In this document: positions 17,249 to 26,466 of the stretch, piece after piece
How positions within the stretch are numbered: the first letter of the stretch is position 1
How the letters are laid out: every line of letters starts with the position of its first letter
Source of the DNA: Algoriphagus pacificus
Lineage (GTDB): Bacteria > Bacteroidota > Bacteroidia > Cytophagales > Cyclobacteriaceae
Length of the DNA stretch: 64,000 bases
NCBI RefSeq assembly: GCF_017254845.1
Contig: NZ_JAFKCU010000001.1
Location: 1,509,048 to 1,573,047, forward strand
Direction: 5' to 3'
The notes under the pieces: model-generated
What the model was told of the DNA's origin: nothing
Seen by the model: only the letters and a program-made list of their open reading frames with translations
Databases searched by the model: none
Translations under genes and position numbers: made by a program

Positions 17249-18548
17249 GATTTGGTTAGTGATCAAGCGGGAGTATTTAGCCAGAGTCAAAAAGAAATCA
17301 TTCCTTTTGGCAACGCTTCTTACACCATTGATTTTCCCAGCGATCATGGGAGTTTTCGTCTGGATTTCTTTGGAAGAAAAAGATACCCAAGCTTTGAGAA
17401 TCATCGAAGTAGTGGATGAAAATAAAATGTTCTTTTTAGAGAGTTCGGATCAATATGCTTTTTCATTTTCAGATACTGATCGGGAAGAAGCCAAACAAAT
17501 GGTTCAAGAAGGAGATCGCTATGGATTCTTATTCATTCCAGAATTTGATCTGGAAAATCCGCAAGGCATCGTTTTTTATGGTGAGGATAATCCAAGTATG
17601 AACTTGATCAATTACCTCGAAAATAACCTTAAGAAGAAAATCGAAGAGCAAAGACTCTTTGAAAGTGGAATTGATCCGAAAATCATCAATGAAGTCCGGA
17701 CCACGGTTGATATTAAATCCATCACGCTAGATGAAAAAGGTGATGAAACAATCAATAATGCGACAGTCAATTACGCATTGGGATTTTTGACTGGGTTTTT
17801 GATTTACATCTTCATTTTCGTGTACGGTAATCAGATTATGCAAGGTGTAATAGAGGAAAAATCGAGTAGGATCGTAGAAATTCTGGTTTCTTCCTTAAAA
17901 CCCTTTCAGCTGATGCTGGGTAAAATTGTGGGAATCGGAGCTGTCGGTTTAACTCAATTCCTAATCTGGGTAGTGTTGATTGGGACACTTTCTACCATCG
18001 TGATGGGCTACTTGGGGATGCAAATGCCGCAACAAACTGCGATGGAAATGGCAAATCCCGAATTGGCCAATAGCATGCCTCAAAGTGATGTTTCTGAAAT
18101 AATACAGGTGATTTCCGGAATTGATTTTATTGGGCTGGTATTGAGTTTCTTGTTTTACTTTTTAGGAGGATATCTCCTTTACGGAGCTTTATTTGCCGCA
18201 ATTGGATCTGCTGTTGAGGCTCCTTCAGAAGCTCAGCAATTCATGTTTCCAGTGACAATTCCTTTGATTGTGGCCTACATGGGTTTGTTTGTTTTTGTTT
18301 TGAATGACCCGAATAGCAATACTTCCTTCTGGCTTTCAATTATTCCATTGACCTCGCCAATCGCTATGATGGGTAGAGTGAGTTATGGTGTTCCCTGGAC
18401 CGATTTAGTGCTTTCCATGGGGTTACTGATAGGAGGCTTTTTATTTACCACCTGGATGGCAGGAAAAATTTATCGAATCGGAATTTTGATGCATGGAACG
18501 AAGCCGTCTTACAAGACACTTTGGAAATGGATTAGAACCAGCCAATAA
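17241..18548 (+). CDS. ABC-2 type transporter permease (NatB-like)
   Basis: Membrane partner of the preceding ATPase, 435 residues. The layout is typical of NatB-type permeases: one N-terminal membrane segment (FLLATLLTPLIFPAIMGVFVWI), a periplasmic domain of about 140 residues, and five or six more segments toward the C-terminus. The conserved cytoplasmic stretch VIEEKSSRIVEILVSSLKPFQLMLGKI follows the second segment. It overlaps the ATPase gene by 8 nt and is followed by a terminator. Confidence 0.92.
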   Translation: MDKIWLVIKREYLARVKKKSFLLATLLTPLIFPAIMGVFVWISLEEKDTQALRIIEVVDENKMFFLESSDQYAFSFSDTDREEAKQMVQEGDRYGFLFIPEFDLENPQGIVFYGEDNPSMNLINYLENNLKKKIEEQRLFESGIDPKIINEVRTTVDIKSITLDEKGDETINNATVNYALGFLTGFLIYIFIFVYGNQIMQGVIEEKSSRIVEILVSSLKPFQLMLGKIVGIGAVGLTQFLIWVVLIGTLSTIVMGYLGMQMPQQTAMEMANPELANSMPQSDVSEIIQVISGIDFIGLVLSFLFYFLGGYLLYGALFAAIGSAVEAPSEAQQFMFPVTIPLIVAYMGLFVFVLNDPNSNTSFWLSIIPLTSPIAMMGRVSYGVPWTDLVLSMGLLIGGFLFTTWMAGKIYRIGILMHGTKPSYKTLWKWIRTSQ

Positions 18549-18553
18549 GTTGG

Positions 18554-18591
18554 AAAAACCTTCACTTGAAAAATCGGGTGAAGGTTTTTTT
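18554..18591 (+). terminator. Terminator after the ABC exporter
   Basis: AAAAACCTTCAC (18554-18565) and GTGAAGGTTTTT (18578-18589) form a 12-bp stem with a T-run. It begins 6 nt after the permease stop. Confidence 0.88.
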
Positions 18592-18763
18592 GTGTCTTTT
18601 CTAAAAACTGGAGTAAAGCAATTTTACCGCATTTTTTTGCTCTGATTGATTAAAGCATAAATTTACATGTAGTCTGAGCGAAGTGCCATCCATAATTATC
18701 TAGGCGATGTTTATACGATCTGCCAAAATATGTAGTTGGTAACTTTAGTACCTGAATTCGATC

Positions 18764-19999
18764 ATGAAAAAAAGTTTTCAAGACCTTACCACCTTAGATC
18801 TTTACAAAAACCGGAAACAAGTGAAGTGGCTGGTCATCGTTGTATCGATCATCATTGGTGGAGGCTCTATATTTTATACCAATATCCTAGTAGAAGAACT
18901 CCGGGAAAGAGAGCGCAGACAAATCGAACTTTTGTCCTCGGCGCTGGAATATGCAGCTTCCACTGCTGAAAACCTCACTTTTATCAATCAGGAGATCATT
19001 CAGCAGAATTACTCCATTCCCATTATTATGGTGGACAAAAATGGAGATCCTATTGAATTCAGAAACATCCCATTTAAAAACAATGCAAATGCTGCCGACT
19101 CAGTCAAAACCCTCCAGATGGAATTGGCGGAAATGCAGGAGGAATATGAGCCAATTTTACTGCTAGAAGCTGATATTAATGTGTATTACAGGAATTCGGA
19201 GTTATTGACAAATCTGAAATACTATCCATATGTCCAGCTAGCAGTGATTTTATTGTTTGGAGTGTTGGCATATGCGCTTTTTAACCAAAGTAAAATCTCT
19301 GAGCAAAATCGGGTTTGGGCAGGTTTGACAAAGGAAACAGCACATCAATTAGGTACACCGATAGCATCTTTGATGGCTTGGATTGATTATTTGAGAAACT
19401 CTCCTGTTTGGGAAGAAAATAAGGAGATCATCACTGAGATGGACAAGGATGTGGTGAAGCTGAGAATGGTAACCGAGCGCTTTAGCAGCATAGGAAGTAA
19501 ACCTGTGATCCAAACTGAGAATCTCTACGAAAGTATTGAGGAAACCATCAATTACCTCCGCCCTAGGATTTCCACCAAAGTGGATTTGATCATCAACGCA
19601 GATTCCAAAGACCTGGATGCCATGATGAATAAGCCACTTTTTGAATGGGTCATCGAGAATATTTGTAAAAATGCTGTAGATGCTATGAAAGGCAAAGGGA
19701 CGATTACGATCGATGTGATTCAAGACTCAGATAAGTTTGTGATTGTGGATATCACAGATACTGGGAAGGGTATGGAAAAACGCATGTATAAAAAAGTGTT
19801 TAACCCTGGTTTTTCTACGAGACAAAGAGGATGGGGACTTGGATTGACATTAGCAAAAAGAATCATTGAAGGATATCATGGAGGTAAGATTTTTGTAAAG
19901 CAATCCGAAGTTGGGGTTGGTACCACTTTTAGAATCGTCCTTCATTGCAGCATCGAGGGAGCGTCCCAGTTTATTACCGAAGGAATCCTTGAATATTAA
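18764..19999 (+). CDS. Orphan sensor histidine kinase
   Basis: A 411-residue membrane sensor kinase. Transmembrane segments lie at about residues 24-45 (VKWLVIVVSIIIGGGSIFYT) and 149-170 (YVQLAVILLFGVLAYALF), flanking an extracytoplasmic domain of about 105 residues. The H-box is TKETAHQLGTPIASLMAW with the phospho-acceptor His at 194. The ATPase domain has N-box ENICKNAVDAM, G1 DTGKGM and G2 GWGLGLTLAKRI. No response regulator gene is adjacent, so its partner must lie elsewhere. The signal sensed is unknown. Confidence 0.92.
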   Translation: MKKSFQDLTTLDLYKNRKQVKWLVIVVSIIIGGGSIFYTNILVEELRERERRQIELLSSALEYAASTAENLTFINQEIIQQNYSIPIIMVDKNGDPIEFRNIPFKNNANAADSVKTLQMELAEMQEEYEPILLLEADINVYYRNSELLTNLKYYPYVQLAVILLFGVLAYALFNQSKISEQNRVWAGLTKETAHQLGTPIASLMAWIDYLRNSPVWEENKEIITEMDKDVVKLRMVTERFSSIGSKPVIQTENLYESIEETINYLRPRISTKVDLIINADSKDLDAMMNKPLFEWVIENICKNAVDAMKGKGTITIDVIQDSDKFVIVDITDTGKGMEKRMYKKVFNPGFSTRQRGWGLGLTLAKRIIEGYHGGKIFVKQSEVGVGTTFRIVLHCSIEGASQFITEGILEY

Positions 20000-20237
20000 A
20001 GTTGGAAATACGATTTACGAAATTCGAGCTAATTAGAAGTTCGAGTATTTTGGATAACAAGTAACTTTTTAATGATGAAGTTTGAAAAAGCTTAACTCCC
20101 AATATTGACTTCATTATTCACAAAGCCACTGTTGTAGAACGATGTTACCGCTATCAAAAATCTCGTATATCGTATTTCGTAATTCATAATTAAAATCTCA
20201 ACTTCTAACTTTACGTTCTTCTAACTCATTTTTTCCC
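20000..20237. repeat. Intergenic TTCGTA/TACGAA repeat region
   Basis: No coding signal. Two clusters of related short words lie in opposite orientation at its ends: AAATACGATTTACGAAATTC near 20006-20027 and ATCGTATTTCGTAATTC near 20168-20190. A second inverted pair is TTAGAAGTTCGAG near 20031 and CTCAACTTCTAA near 20198. The order of the units differs between the ends, so this is not one simple hairpin. It may be a dispersed non-coding repeat of this genome. Confidence 0.4.
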
Positions 20238-20245
20238 TACCTTTG
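20238..20245 (+). promoter_or_regulatory. Candidate -7 element upstream of prfC
   Basis: TACCTTTG matches TAnnTTTG exactly, 13 nt before the first ATG of prfC. No good TTG at the usual distance was seen. Its position argues that the TTG at 20243 is promoter sequence and not a start codon. Confidence 0.4.
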
Positions 20246-20257
20246 CCCCCTAATTTG

Positions 20258-21847
20258 ATGTTTTCCATGAGTTTGAAAGAAGAAATCCAGAAGCGTAGAA
20301 CCTTTGCCATCATTGCTCACCCTGATGCTGGAAAGACCACATTGACAGAAAAATTATTGCTTTTTGGTGGTGCAATTCAAACGGCAGGAGCCGTAAAGTC
20401 GAATAAAATCGATACGGCAACCAAGTCCGACTGGATGGCAATTGAGAAGCAAAGAGGTATCTCTGTGGCCACTTCTGTCATGGGATTTGAATACAAAAAC
20501 ATCAAAATCAATTTACTTGATACACCTGGTCACCAGGACTTTGCTGAAGATACTTACCGAACTTTAACGGCGGTTGACTCTGTAATCATGGTTATTGACT
20601 GTGTGAAAGGCGTGGAGATTCAGACTGAGAAATTGATGGAAGTTTGCCGGATGAGAAATACTCCTGTGATCTGTTTTATCAATAAGCTGGATAGAGAAGG
20701 TCGTGACCCTTATGAGTTAATTGAGGAAGTAGAGCAGAAACTCAACATTCAATGTCATCCGCTTTCCTGGCCGATAGGAATGGGAAAAAGCTTCAAAGGT
20801 GTTTACAATCTCTTCGATCATAAGCTCAATCTTTTCACTCCTTCTCAAAGAAAACTGAGCGATGTGCGGCAAGAATTTGAGGACTTGGAAGACCCTGAAT
20901 TGGAAGAATTGATTGGAAAGAATTTTGCCAATCAACTGAGAGATGATGTGGAATTGATCGAAGGAGTTTATCCTGAGTTCGATACCAAGGAATATTTAGA
21001 AGGCAAAGTGGCTCCAGTTTTCTTTGGTTCTGCAGTGAATAACTTCGGGATTAATGAAATGCTGGATACTTTTATCAAAATAGCGCCATCCCCGAAAAGC
21101 AGAAAAACGGAAGACCGGGAAGTATTGCCTGACGAGAATAAGTTCTCGGGTTTTATTTTTAAGATCCACGCCAATATGGATCCTAATCACCGAAATAGAA
21201 TTGCCTTTTTGAGAATTTGCTCTGGGAAATTTGAGCGTAATAAACCTTACAACCACGTTCGTGGGCCGAAACCTCTGCGCTTCTCAAATGTGACCCAGTT
21301 TATGGCGCAGGATAAGGAAATGATCGACGAGGCATTTCCAGGGGATATTGTGGGATTGTACGATACGGGGAACCTGAAAATAGGTGATACACTGACTGAG
21401 GGTGAAAACATGCAGTTTGTAGGAATCCCAAGTTTCTCTCCTGAGATCTTCCGAGAGGTGGTGAATAAGGATGCCATGAAAACCAAGCAATTGGAGAAAG
21501 GGCTTCAGCAGTTGATGGAAGAAGGAGTAGCTCAGCTATTTACCTTCGATATGGGATCCAGAAAAGTAGTCGGTACGGTTGGTCAACTTCAGTTTGAGGT
21601 TATCCAGTTCCGACTGAAAAACGAATACAATGCGACGGTGGAGTTTCATCCTATGAATCTTTATAAAGCTTGTTGGATTACCAGTAAGGATAAAAAGAAA
21701 CTGGAGGAGTTTGTCCGTTCCAAAAATCGTCATATCGCCCATGACAAGGATGGCAAGCTGGTTTTTATGGCCGAGTCAAAAGCCTGGCTTCAAATGGTAA
21801 TGGATAATTATCCGGAGATAGAATTCCACTTTACTTCGGATATTTGA
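20258..21847 (+). CDS. prfC: Peptide chain release factor 3
   Basis: Translational GTPase that recycles RF1/RF2 after peptide release. The N-terminus [23 protein letters not shown] (G1, split here only for reading) is followed by [20 protein letters not shown] (G3) and [10 protein letters not shown] (G4). Domain II and the C-terminal RF3-specific domain follow, as seen in [10 protein letters not shown]. The length of about 529 aa is normal. The start is uncertain between the ATG at 20258 (MFSMSLKEE) and the ATG at 20267 (MSLKEE), and the second matches the family better. A longer frame from a TTG at 20243 overlaps a -7 promoter element and is rejected. Confidence 0.95.
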   Translation: MFSMSLKEEIQKRRTFAIIAHPDAGKTTLTEKLLLFGGAIQTAGAVKSNKIDTATKSDWMAIEKQRGISVATSVMGFEYKNIKINLLDTPGHQDFAEDTYRTLTAVDSVIMVIDCVKGVEIQTEKLMEVCRMRNTPVICFINKLDREGRDPYELIEEVEQKLNIQCHPLSWPIGMGKSFKGVYNLFDHKLNLFTPSQRKLSDVRQEFEDLEDPELEELIGKNFANQLRDDVELIEGVYPEFDTKEYLEGKVAPVFFGSAVNNFGINEMLDTFIKIAPSPKSRKTEDREVLPDENKFSGFIFKIHANMDPNHRNRIAFLRICSGKFERNKPYNHVRGPKPLRFSNVTQFMAQDKEMIDEAFPGDIVGLYDTGNLKIGDTLTEGENMQFVGIPSFSPEIFREVVNKDAMKTKQLEKGLQQLMEEGVAQLFTFDMGSRKVVGTVGQLQFEVIQFRLKNEYNATVEFHPMNLYKACWITSKDKKKLEEFVRSKNRHIAHDKDGKLVFMAESKAWLQMVMDNYPEIEFHFTSDI

Positions 21848-21851
21848 TAAT

Positions 21852-21893
21852 AAATCCTGCAGACATTCTAAATCTGCAGGATTTTACTTTTTT
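21852..21893 (+). terminator. Terminator after prfC
   Basis: AAATCCTGCAGA (21852-21863) and TCTGCAGGATTT (21873-21884) form a perfect 12-bp stem with a 9-nt loop, followed by TACTTTTTT. It lies between the convergent prfC and lipoprotein genes and may serve both. Confidence 0.88.
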
Positions 21894-21895
21894 GC

Positions 21896-22954
21896 CTAAT
21901 TAAGTTCATAGCGTATCAAATTAGGTTTGCCATTATCATGATAAGAAATTAAATATTTGTCATCTGGGGAAACAGCGATTTGATTTACCTCTTGATCAAG
22001 TTTTATTTTCTTAATTGGTTTTCCACTCCAATCATAAACCCATATTTGGTTTGAATATTTTTCATTTCCTTGATTTCGAGTTTTTCCTGAGTAAAGCAGA
22101 TAAATATAATTTTCTGTAGTGCTGCTGCTGATAAACCCATAAATGTTTTCGTCAGTCATAATAGCACTCATACCGCTTGGGCTGTCAGAACCATTGAAGT
22201 CAGGGGCTTCCCCTTCCCATCGAAATTTTAGGGTAATTTTTCCTTTATCAACTTCCAGAATATCAAAAAATGGGTTTGACCCATGGGTAAATAAAACTGC
22301 TTTTCCATCTGGCTTGATTCTAAATTTCCCTTGCTGGGACATAGGTATTGAATTAGGAACATGAGTTATCTCAGCTGGTAGGTATGGGTATTCAATATCT
22401 AGTTCTTCATATCCTTCTTGTCCAGATTGGTATAAGGCATATTTTTTTTGAAAGATCCCTGTTCCAATAAACATTGAATCTGAAACTTTGACATAATTCA
22501 TGAAATCAAAAGGTATTTTATCTACTCTGTTTTTACAATCCTGCTCTTCAGAGTTTTTTGTTATTTCCAGAGACATCTCTTGGAAACCAAATGATGACTT
22601 CATTACCAATCCTATCGCTTTATCATCAGAAGGTATGGGTTGCAAAAAGGTAGGAAACCCGATCTCACATGGGCCTTCACCGATCTTTCCTAGAGGGCCA
22701 TCAAAAGTCATTTTGTTGATATTAAAGACTTTAAAATAAAAATCATCTTCTCTGTCGCTAATAATCAATTTGTCTTTAACAAATAGTATGTCAGAAGAAC
22801 GGTTTATTTCACCCGATATGGATAGAGGCTTTCCTTCATGTATGGGGGAAATTTCTTGAAATTCTGATTTACTAATTTCCCTATTTGGCTTTCCAGCACA
22901 AGAAATAAATAATACAAATGCAATCGGTAAAAGAATTGGTTGTGTTTTAAACAT
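21896..22954 (-). CDS. BF3164-type lipoprotein (predicted beta-propeller)
   Basis: A 352-residue lipoprotein. The signal peptide has a lipobox ending FISC with Cys near residue 19 (VLFISCAGK). The mature part fits the BF3164/TolB-like six-bladed propeller family of Bacteroidota. It has an early LGKIGEGPCEIGFPTFLQP stretch, several D-x-hydrophobic strand motifs, and a final repeat DWSGKPIKKIKLDQEVNQIA followed by SPDDKYLISYHDN. No enzymatic residues are known for this family. It is a single gene, convergent with prfC. Confidence 0.8.
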   Translation of the reverse strand: MFKTQPILLPIAFVLFISCAGKPNREISKSEFQEISPIHEGKPLSISGEINRSSDILFVKDKLIISDREDDFYFKVFNINKMTFDGPLGKIGEGPCEIGFPTFLQPIPSDDKAIGLVMKSSFGFQEMSLEITKNSEEQDCKNRVDKIPFDFMNYVKVSDSMFIGTGIFQKKYALYQSGQEGYEELDIEYPYLPAEITHVPNSIPMSQQGKFRIKPDGKAVLFTHGSNPFFDILEVDKGKITLKFRWEGEAPDFNGSDSPSGMSAIMTDENIYGFISSSTTENYIYLLYSGKTRNQGNEKYSNQIWVYDWSGKPIKKIKLDQEVNQIAVSPDDKYLISYHDNGKPNLIRYELN

Positions 22955-22988
22955 GTTTCAATAACGGATTGAGCGTAGAATTTTTCAA

Positions 22989-24614
22989 TTAAAACTTAAA
23001 CACCTCCTCAAACTCAAACTTCTGCCCATTAAACAATCCCTTATCACTCAACTTCAAATCCGGAATAACTAGCAATGCCATAAAGCTCAAAGTCATAAAA
23101 GGTGAGTTGAGAGTCGAGCCCATTTCTTTGGCAAGTCGATCGATTCTTGTGTAGGCAGCCGCTACTTCATAGCCATCAGAGGCTGACATAATTCCTCCAA
23201 CTGGAAGTGGAAGTATTTCTTCCTGATCTTCAGAAACAGCCGATACTCCTCCTTTCGCTTCTATAATTAGATTCACTGCCTTGCAAATCGACTCATCATC
23301 GATTCCTACTGCAATGATATTATGTGAATCATGGCCGACAGAAGAAGCGATAGCTCCTTTTTTTAAGCCAAAGTTCTTGATAAAAGCTACAGCTGGTGGA
23401 GCATCTTCATAGCGGTTGACCACAGTAATTTTTAAAATATCATTTGAAGGATTTGATTCAGCAAACCCGTCTTTGATCAGGACTTCACCAGAAATTTCAG
23501 GTGTGATCAATTGCCCATCCAAAGCCTCGATGACTCGCACTTTGGCACCATTTGCTTGGATACGAAAGTCTTCTGGTTGCTTTAGCGAAGTGTGAAAGTT
23601 GTTGATGATTTCATTTTTAATGGGCTGAATCAAAGTCTTTCCATTTTCAGCAACTTTCTCACCATTAATATAAGTGCTGATGACTTGGAACTCCTTCAGA
23701 TCCTTAACCAAGATAAAATCAGCAGGATCACCTTCTCTCAGTCGTCCAACATTTAAAGAATAATGATCAATCGGATTCAGACAAGCAGCTTGAAGCACCT
23801 GAAATAAATCTTTTCCTTTTGCCACTGCCCTAGCAGCCAACTCATTGATATGAGAAATGGCAAGATTATCGGGATGCTTATCATCCGAGCAAAACATAAT
23901 CATGTGAGGAAACTCATCGATTAAATCGATAAGAGCCTCAAAGTTTTTCGCAGCCGATCCTTCACGGATAGCTATTTTCATCCCGAGTTTTAATTTTCCC
24001 AAAGCTTCTTCGGCCGTAAAGCACTCATGATCTGTGCTTGGGCCTGCTGAAACATATTTCTCTGCCAATTCTCCTTTCAATCCTGGGGCATGACCATCGA
24101 TGGGTTTACCATATTTCTGCGAAATCCGGATTTTCTCCATGACCAATTCGTCCCGATTCACAGTCCCCGGCCAGTTCATCATTTCCGCCAGGTAATGAAT
24201 CTCAGGGCGAGACATGAGGTTTTCTATATCTGCCGCATTGATTTCTCCTCCAGCTGTCTCAAAAGGAGTAGCCGGAACGCAGGAAGGTGCTCCAAAGTAA
24301 AATTTGAAAGGAACCTTCTTGCCATTTTCGATCATGTATTCTACTCCTTCCATCCCGCAGACATTCGCGATTTCGTGAGGGTCAGAAATAGTCGCGACTG
24401 TGCCATGGACTACTGCTAGCCTAGCAAATTCAGAAGGGACAAGCATGGAGCTTTCCACATGCACATGAGCATCAATAAATCCAGGCATCAAAAAAGGTAA
24501 ATTCTTGTCTTCTTCTATTGATTTGATTTCATGGATTTTTCCGTCTTTGATTTCAACGGAAACACTTGAAATGGACTTTTTGAGGATGTCAACAAATTGA
24601 CCTTTAATAATCAT
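22989..24614 (-). CDS. ade: Adenine deaminase
   Basis: Amidohydrolase that converts adenine to hypoxanthine, which could feed the hypoxanthine phosphoribosyltransferase encoded at 11.4 kb. The metal-binding start of the barrel is [27 protein letters not shown]. Next come [37 protein letters not shown] and [14 protein letters not shown]. The C-terminal adenine-deaminase domain has the typical [13 protein letters not shown]. At 541 residues it is full length. It is monocistronic and divergent from cmk. Confidence 0.96.
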   Translation of the reverse strand: MIIKGQFVDILKKSISSVSVEIKDGKIHEIKSIEEDKNLPFLMPGFIDAHVHVESSMLVPSEFARLAVVHGTVATISDPHEIANVCGMEGVEYMIENGKKVPFKFYFGAPSCVPATPFETAGGEINAADIENLMSRPEIHYLAEMMNWPGTVNRDELVMEKIRISQKYGKPIDGHAPGLKGELAEKYVSAGPSTDHECFTAEEALGKLKLGMKIAIREGSAAKNFEALIDLIDEFPHMIMFCSDDKHPDNLAISHINELAARAVAKGKDLFQVLQAACLNPIDHYSLNVGRLREGDPADFILVKDLKEFQVISTYINGEKVAENGKTLIQPIKNEIINNFHTSLKQPEDFRIQANGAKVRVIEALDGQLITPEISGEVLIKDGFAESNPSNDILKITVVNRYEDAPPAVAFIKNFGLKKGAIASSVGHDSHNIIAVGIDDESICKAVNLIIEAKGGVSAVSEDQEEILPLPVGGIMSASDGYEVAAAYTRIDRLAKEMGSTLNSPFMTLSFMALLVIPDLKLSDKGLFNGQKFEFEEVFKF

Positions 24615-24678
24615 GGGATAGCTTTTAAAAATATCCTAAAGTGAAGTGCAAATCTGCAGGACTTTAGGGTTCTGGGGA

Positions 24679-24706
24679 TTGGTTTAGATTAAAACTACTA
24701 TATTTG
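24679..24706 (+). promoter_or_regulatory. Promoter for cmk-ispH
   Basis: TTG (24679-24681), 17 nt, then TATATTTG (24699-24706), an exact -7 match. Transcription would start near 24712, about 33 nt before the cmk ATG. The last G of the element coincides with a GTG that could otherwise be taken as a start codon. Confidence 0.65.
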
Positions 24707-24744
24707 TGCCTGAAATAAAAAGCGGATTTAAGCAGGTTTATTGG

Positions 24745-25449
24745 ATGGGTAAAATCGTCATCGCTATCGATGGATATTCAGGTTGTGGTAAGAGTTCGAC
24801 AGCTAAGGCAGTTGCCAAAGAATTAGGCTACACCTATATCGATACGGGGGCAATGTATCGGGCGGCGACTTTACATTTTTTGAATCAATATGTCACCTTG
24901 ACCAATCCGCAGGAAGTAGAGAAAGCCCTTCAAAATCTAGAGATTTCATTCCATTTAAATCCAGATACAGGAGTTCAAGAAACCTATCTGAATGGGTTGA
25001 ATGTGGAGGAACAAATCAGGAAAATGAAAATCTCATCTAGAGTCAGTGATGTAGCGGCCATAAAGGCTGTTAGAAAAAAGTTGGTCGCTCAACAACAGCA
25101 GCTTGGAAAGAAAAAAGGTGTTGTAATGGATGGAAGAGATGTGGGATCGGTTGTATTCCCAGGTGCAGAATTGAAGGTCTTCATGACTGCAGATTTGGAT
25201 ACTCGAGCAGGAAGACGCCAAGCCGAACTGCTTCAAAAAGGCGAAATGATTCCTTTGGAAGAAATAAAAGCAAATCTTTCTAGCAGAGATAAGATTGATT
25301 CTTCGAGAGAGGTAGGACCGCTGAAGAAAATGGACGATGCCTTAGAGGTAGACACGAGTAATGTTACCTTTGTGGAGCAAGTGGCGAAGATTGTAGAGAA
25401 GGCCAAAGAAATCATAGAAAACGAAAGTAGCTATGCAGGTAACCATTGA
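24745..25449 (+). CDS. cmk: Cytidylate kinase
   Basis: Phosphorylates CMP and dCMP. The P-loop is GYSGCGKSS (residues 10-18), followed by YIDTGAMYRA and the VMDGRDVGSVVFPGAELKVF region. I start at the ATG at 24745 (MGKIVIAIDG, 234 aa). The longer frame begins at a GTG at 24706 inside the -7 promoter element, so it is not likely. Its 3' end overlaps ispH by 17 nt, so the two are co-transcribed, as often seen for this gene pair. Confidence 0.95.
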   Translation: MGKIVIAIDGYSGCGKSSTAKAVAKELGYTYIDTGAMYRAATLHFLNQYVTLTNPQEVEKALQNLEISFHLNPDTGVQETYLNGLNVEEQIRKMKISSRVSDVAAIKAVRKKLVAQQQQLGKKKGVVMDGRDVGSVVFPGAELKVFMTADLDTRAGRRQAELLQKGEMIPLEEIKANLSSRDKIDSSREVGPLKKMDDALEVDTSNVTFVEQVAKIVEKAKEIIENESSYAGNH

Positions 25450-26329
25450 TAAAAATTCGGGTTATTGCTTCGGAGTAGAATTTGCCATCAAAATGGCAGA
25501 AGACGAAATGGAGCAAAGCGAAAAACTGTATTGCCTTGGTGATATTGTGCACAACGATATGGAGGTAAATAGGCTCAGTGAAAAAGGCCTTGTGGTGATA
25601 GACCGGGAGCAATTACAGGATTTAAGTGATTGCAAGGTCTTGATTAGAGCCCATGGTGAGCCACCTGAAACCTATCGTACTGCTATAGAAAATAATATCG
25701 AGCTGATCGATGCTTCTTGCCCTGTTGTACTCAAACTTCAGCATCGAGTTAAGACTGCGTTTGATAGAATGGAGAGAGAAAATGGCCAGATTGTCATTTA
25801 TGGCAAGAAAGGACATGCAGAGGTGATCGGATTGACAGGACAGACACTTGAGAAGGCAATTGTGGTGATGGAGGAAAGTGATTTGGATAAAATCGATTAC
25901 AAAAGACCTGTGACTTTGTTTAGTCAGACGACAAAAAGTACAAAGGGATTTTATGAATTATCGGAGAAAATCGAGGATCGGATAAAAAAATCCAATTCAG
26001 AATTTGAAGAAGTTCCATTTAATGCCAATGATTCTATTTGCCGTCAGGTTTCCAATAGAGAACCACAGCTTCAACGCTTTTCGAGAGAAAATGACGTGAT
26101 TTTGTTTGTTTCCGGTAAGAAGAGTTCCAATGGAAAAGCCCTTTACCAAGTTTGCTTAAACGAAAATCCAAGAAGTTATTTCATTGAAAATGAGACAGAA
26201 CTAAATCCGGAATGGTTTAATTCTGAGGATAAAGTTGGCGTGTGTGGAGCAACTTCTACACCGATGTGGCTGATGGAGCAAGTAAAAACTTATTTAGAAT
26301 CAATGGAAGAAAATGCTTTGCCGATCTGA
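25433..26329 (+). CDS. ispH: 4-Hydroxy-3-methylbut-2-enyl diphosphate reductase
   Basis: Last enzyme of the MEP isoprenoid pathway, a [4Fe-4S] reductase that gives IPP and DMAPP. The three cluster cysteines are seen at C12 (SGYCFGV), C96 (DASCPVV) and C203 (NDSICRQVSNR). The GKKGHAEVIGLTGQ region and QTTKST are also typical. The length of 298 aa is normal. It overlaps cmk by 17 nt. ispE of the same pathway is at 50.3-51.1 kb in this window. Confidence 0.96.
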   Translation: MQVTIDKNSGYCFGVEFAIKMAEDEMEQSEKLYCLGDIVHNDMEVNRLSEKGLVVIDREQLQDLSDCKVLIRAHGEPPETYRTAIENNIELIDASCPVVLKLQHRVKTAFDRMERENGQIVIYGKKGHAEVIGLTGQTLEKAIVVMEESDLDKIDYKRPVTLFSQTTKSTKGFYELSEKIEDRIKKSNSEFEEVPFNANDSICRQVSNREPQLQRFSRENDVILFVSGKKSSNGKALYQVCLNENPRSYFIENETELNPEWFNSEDKVGVCGATSTPMWLMEQVKTYLESMEENALPI

Positions 26330-26422
26330 ATCAAATATCACCTTCAGAAATAATTGGCAACCATTCTCTTAAAAAGTGAAACATAATATTCCCATAACTC
26401 CCTAAATAAAATTTGTATTTAT

Positions 26423-26430
26423 TAGATTTG
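26423..26430 (+). promoter_or_regulatory. Candidate -7 element for the nqr operon
   Basis: TAGATTTG matches TAnnTTTG and lies 36 nt before the nqrA ATG. I saw no TTG at the normal distance, so support is partial. Confidence 0.35.
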
Positions 26431-26466
26431 GGGCGTTTTTCAAAGGCTCATAGTTCAAAAACAGAT

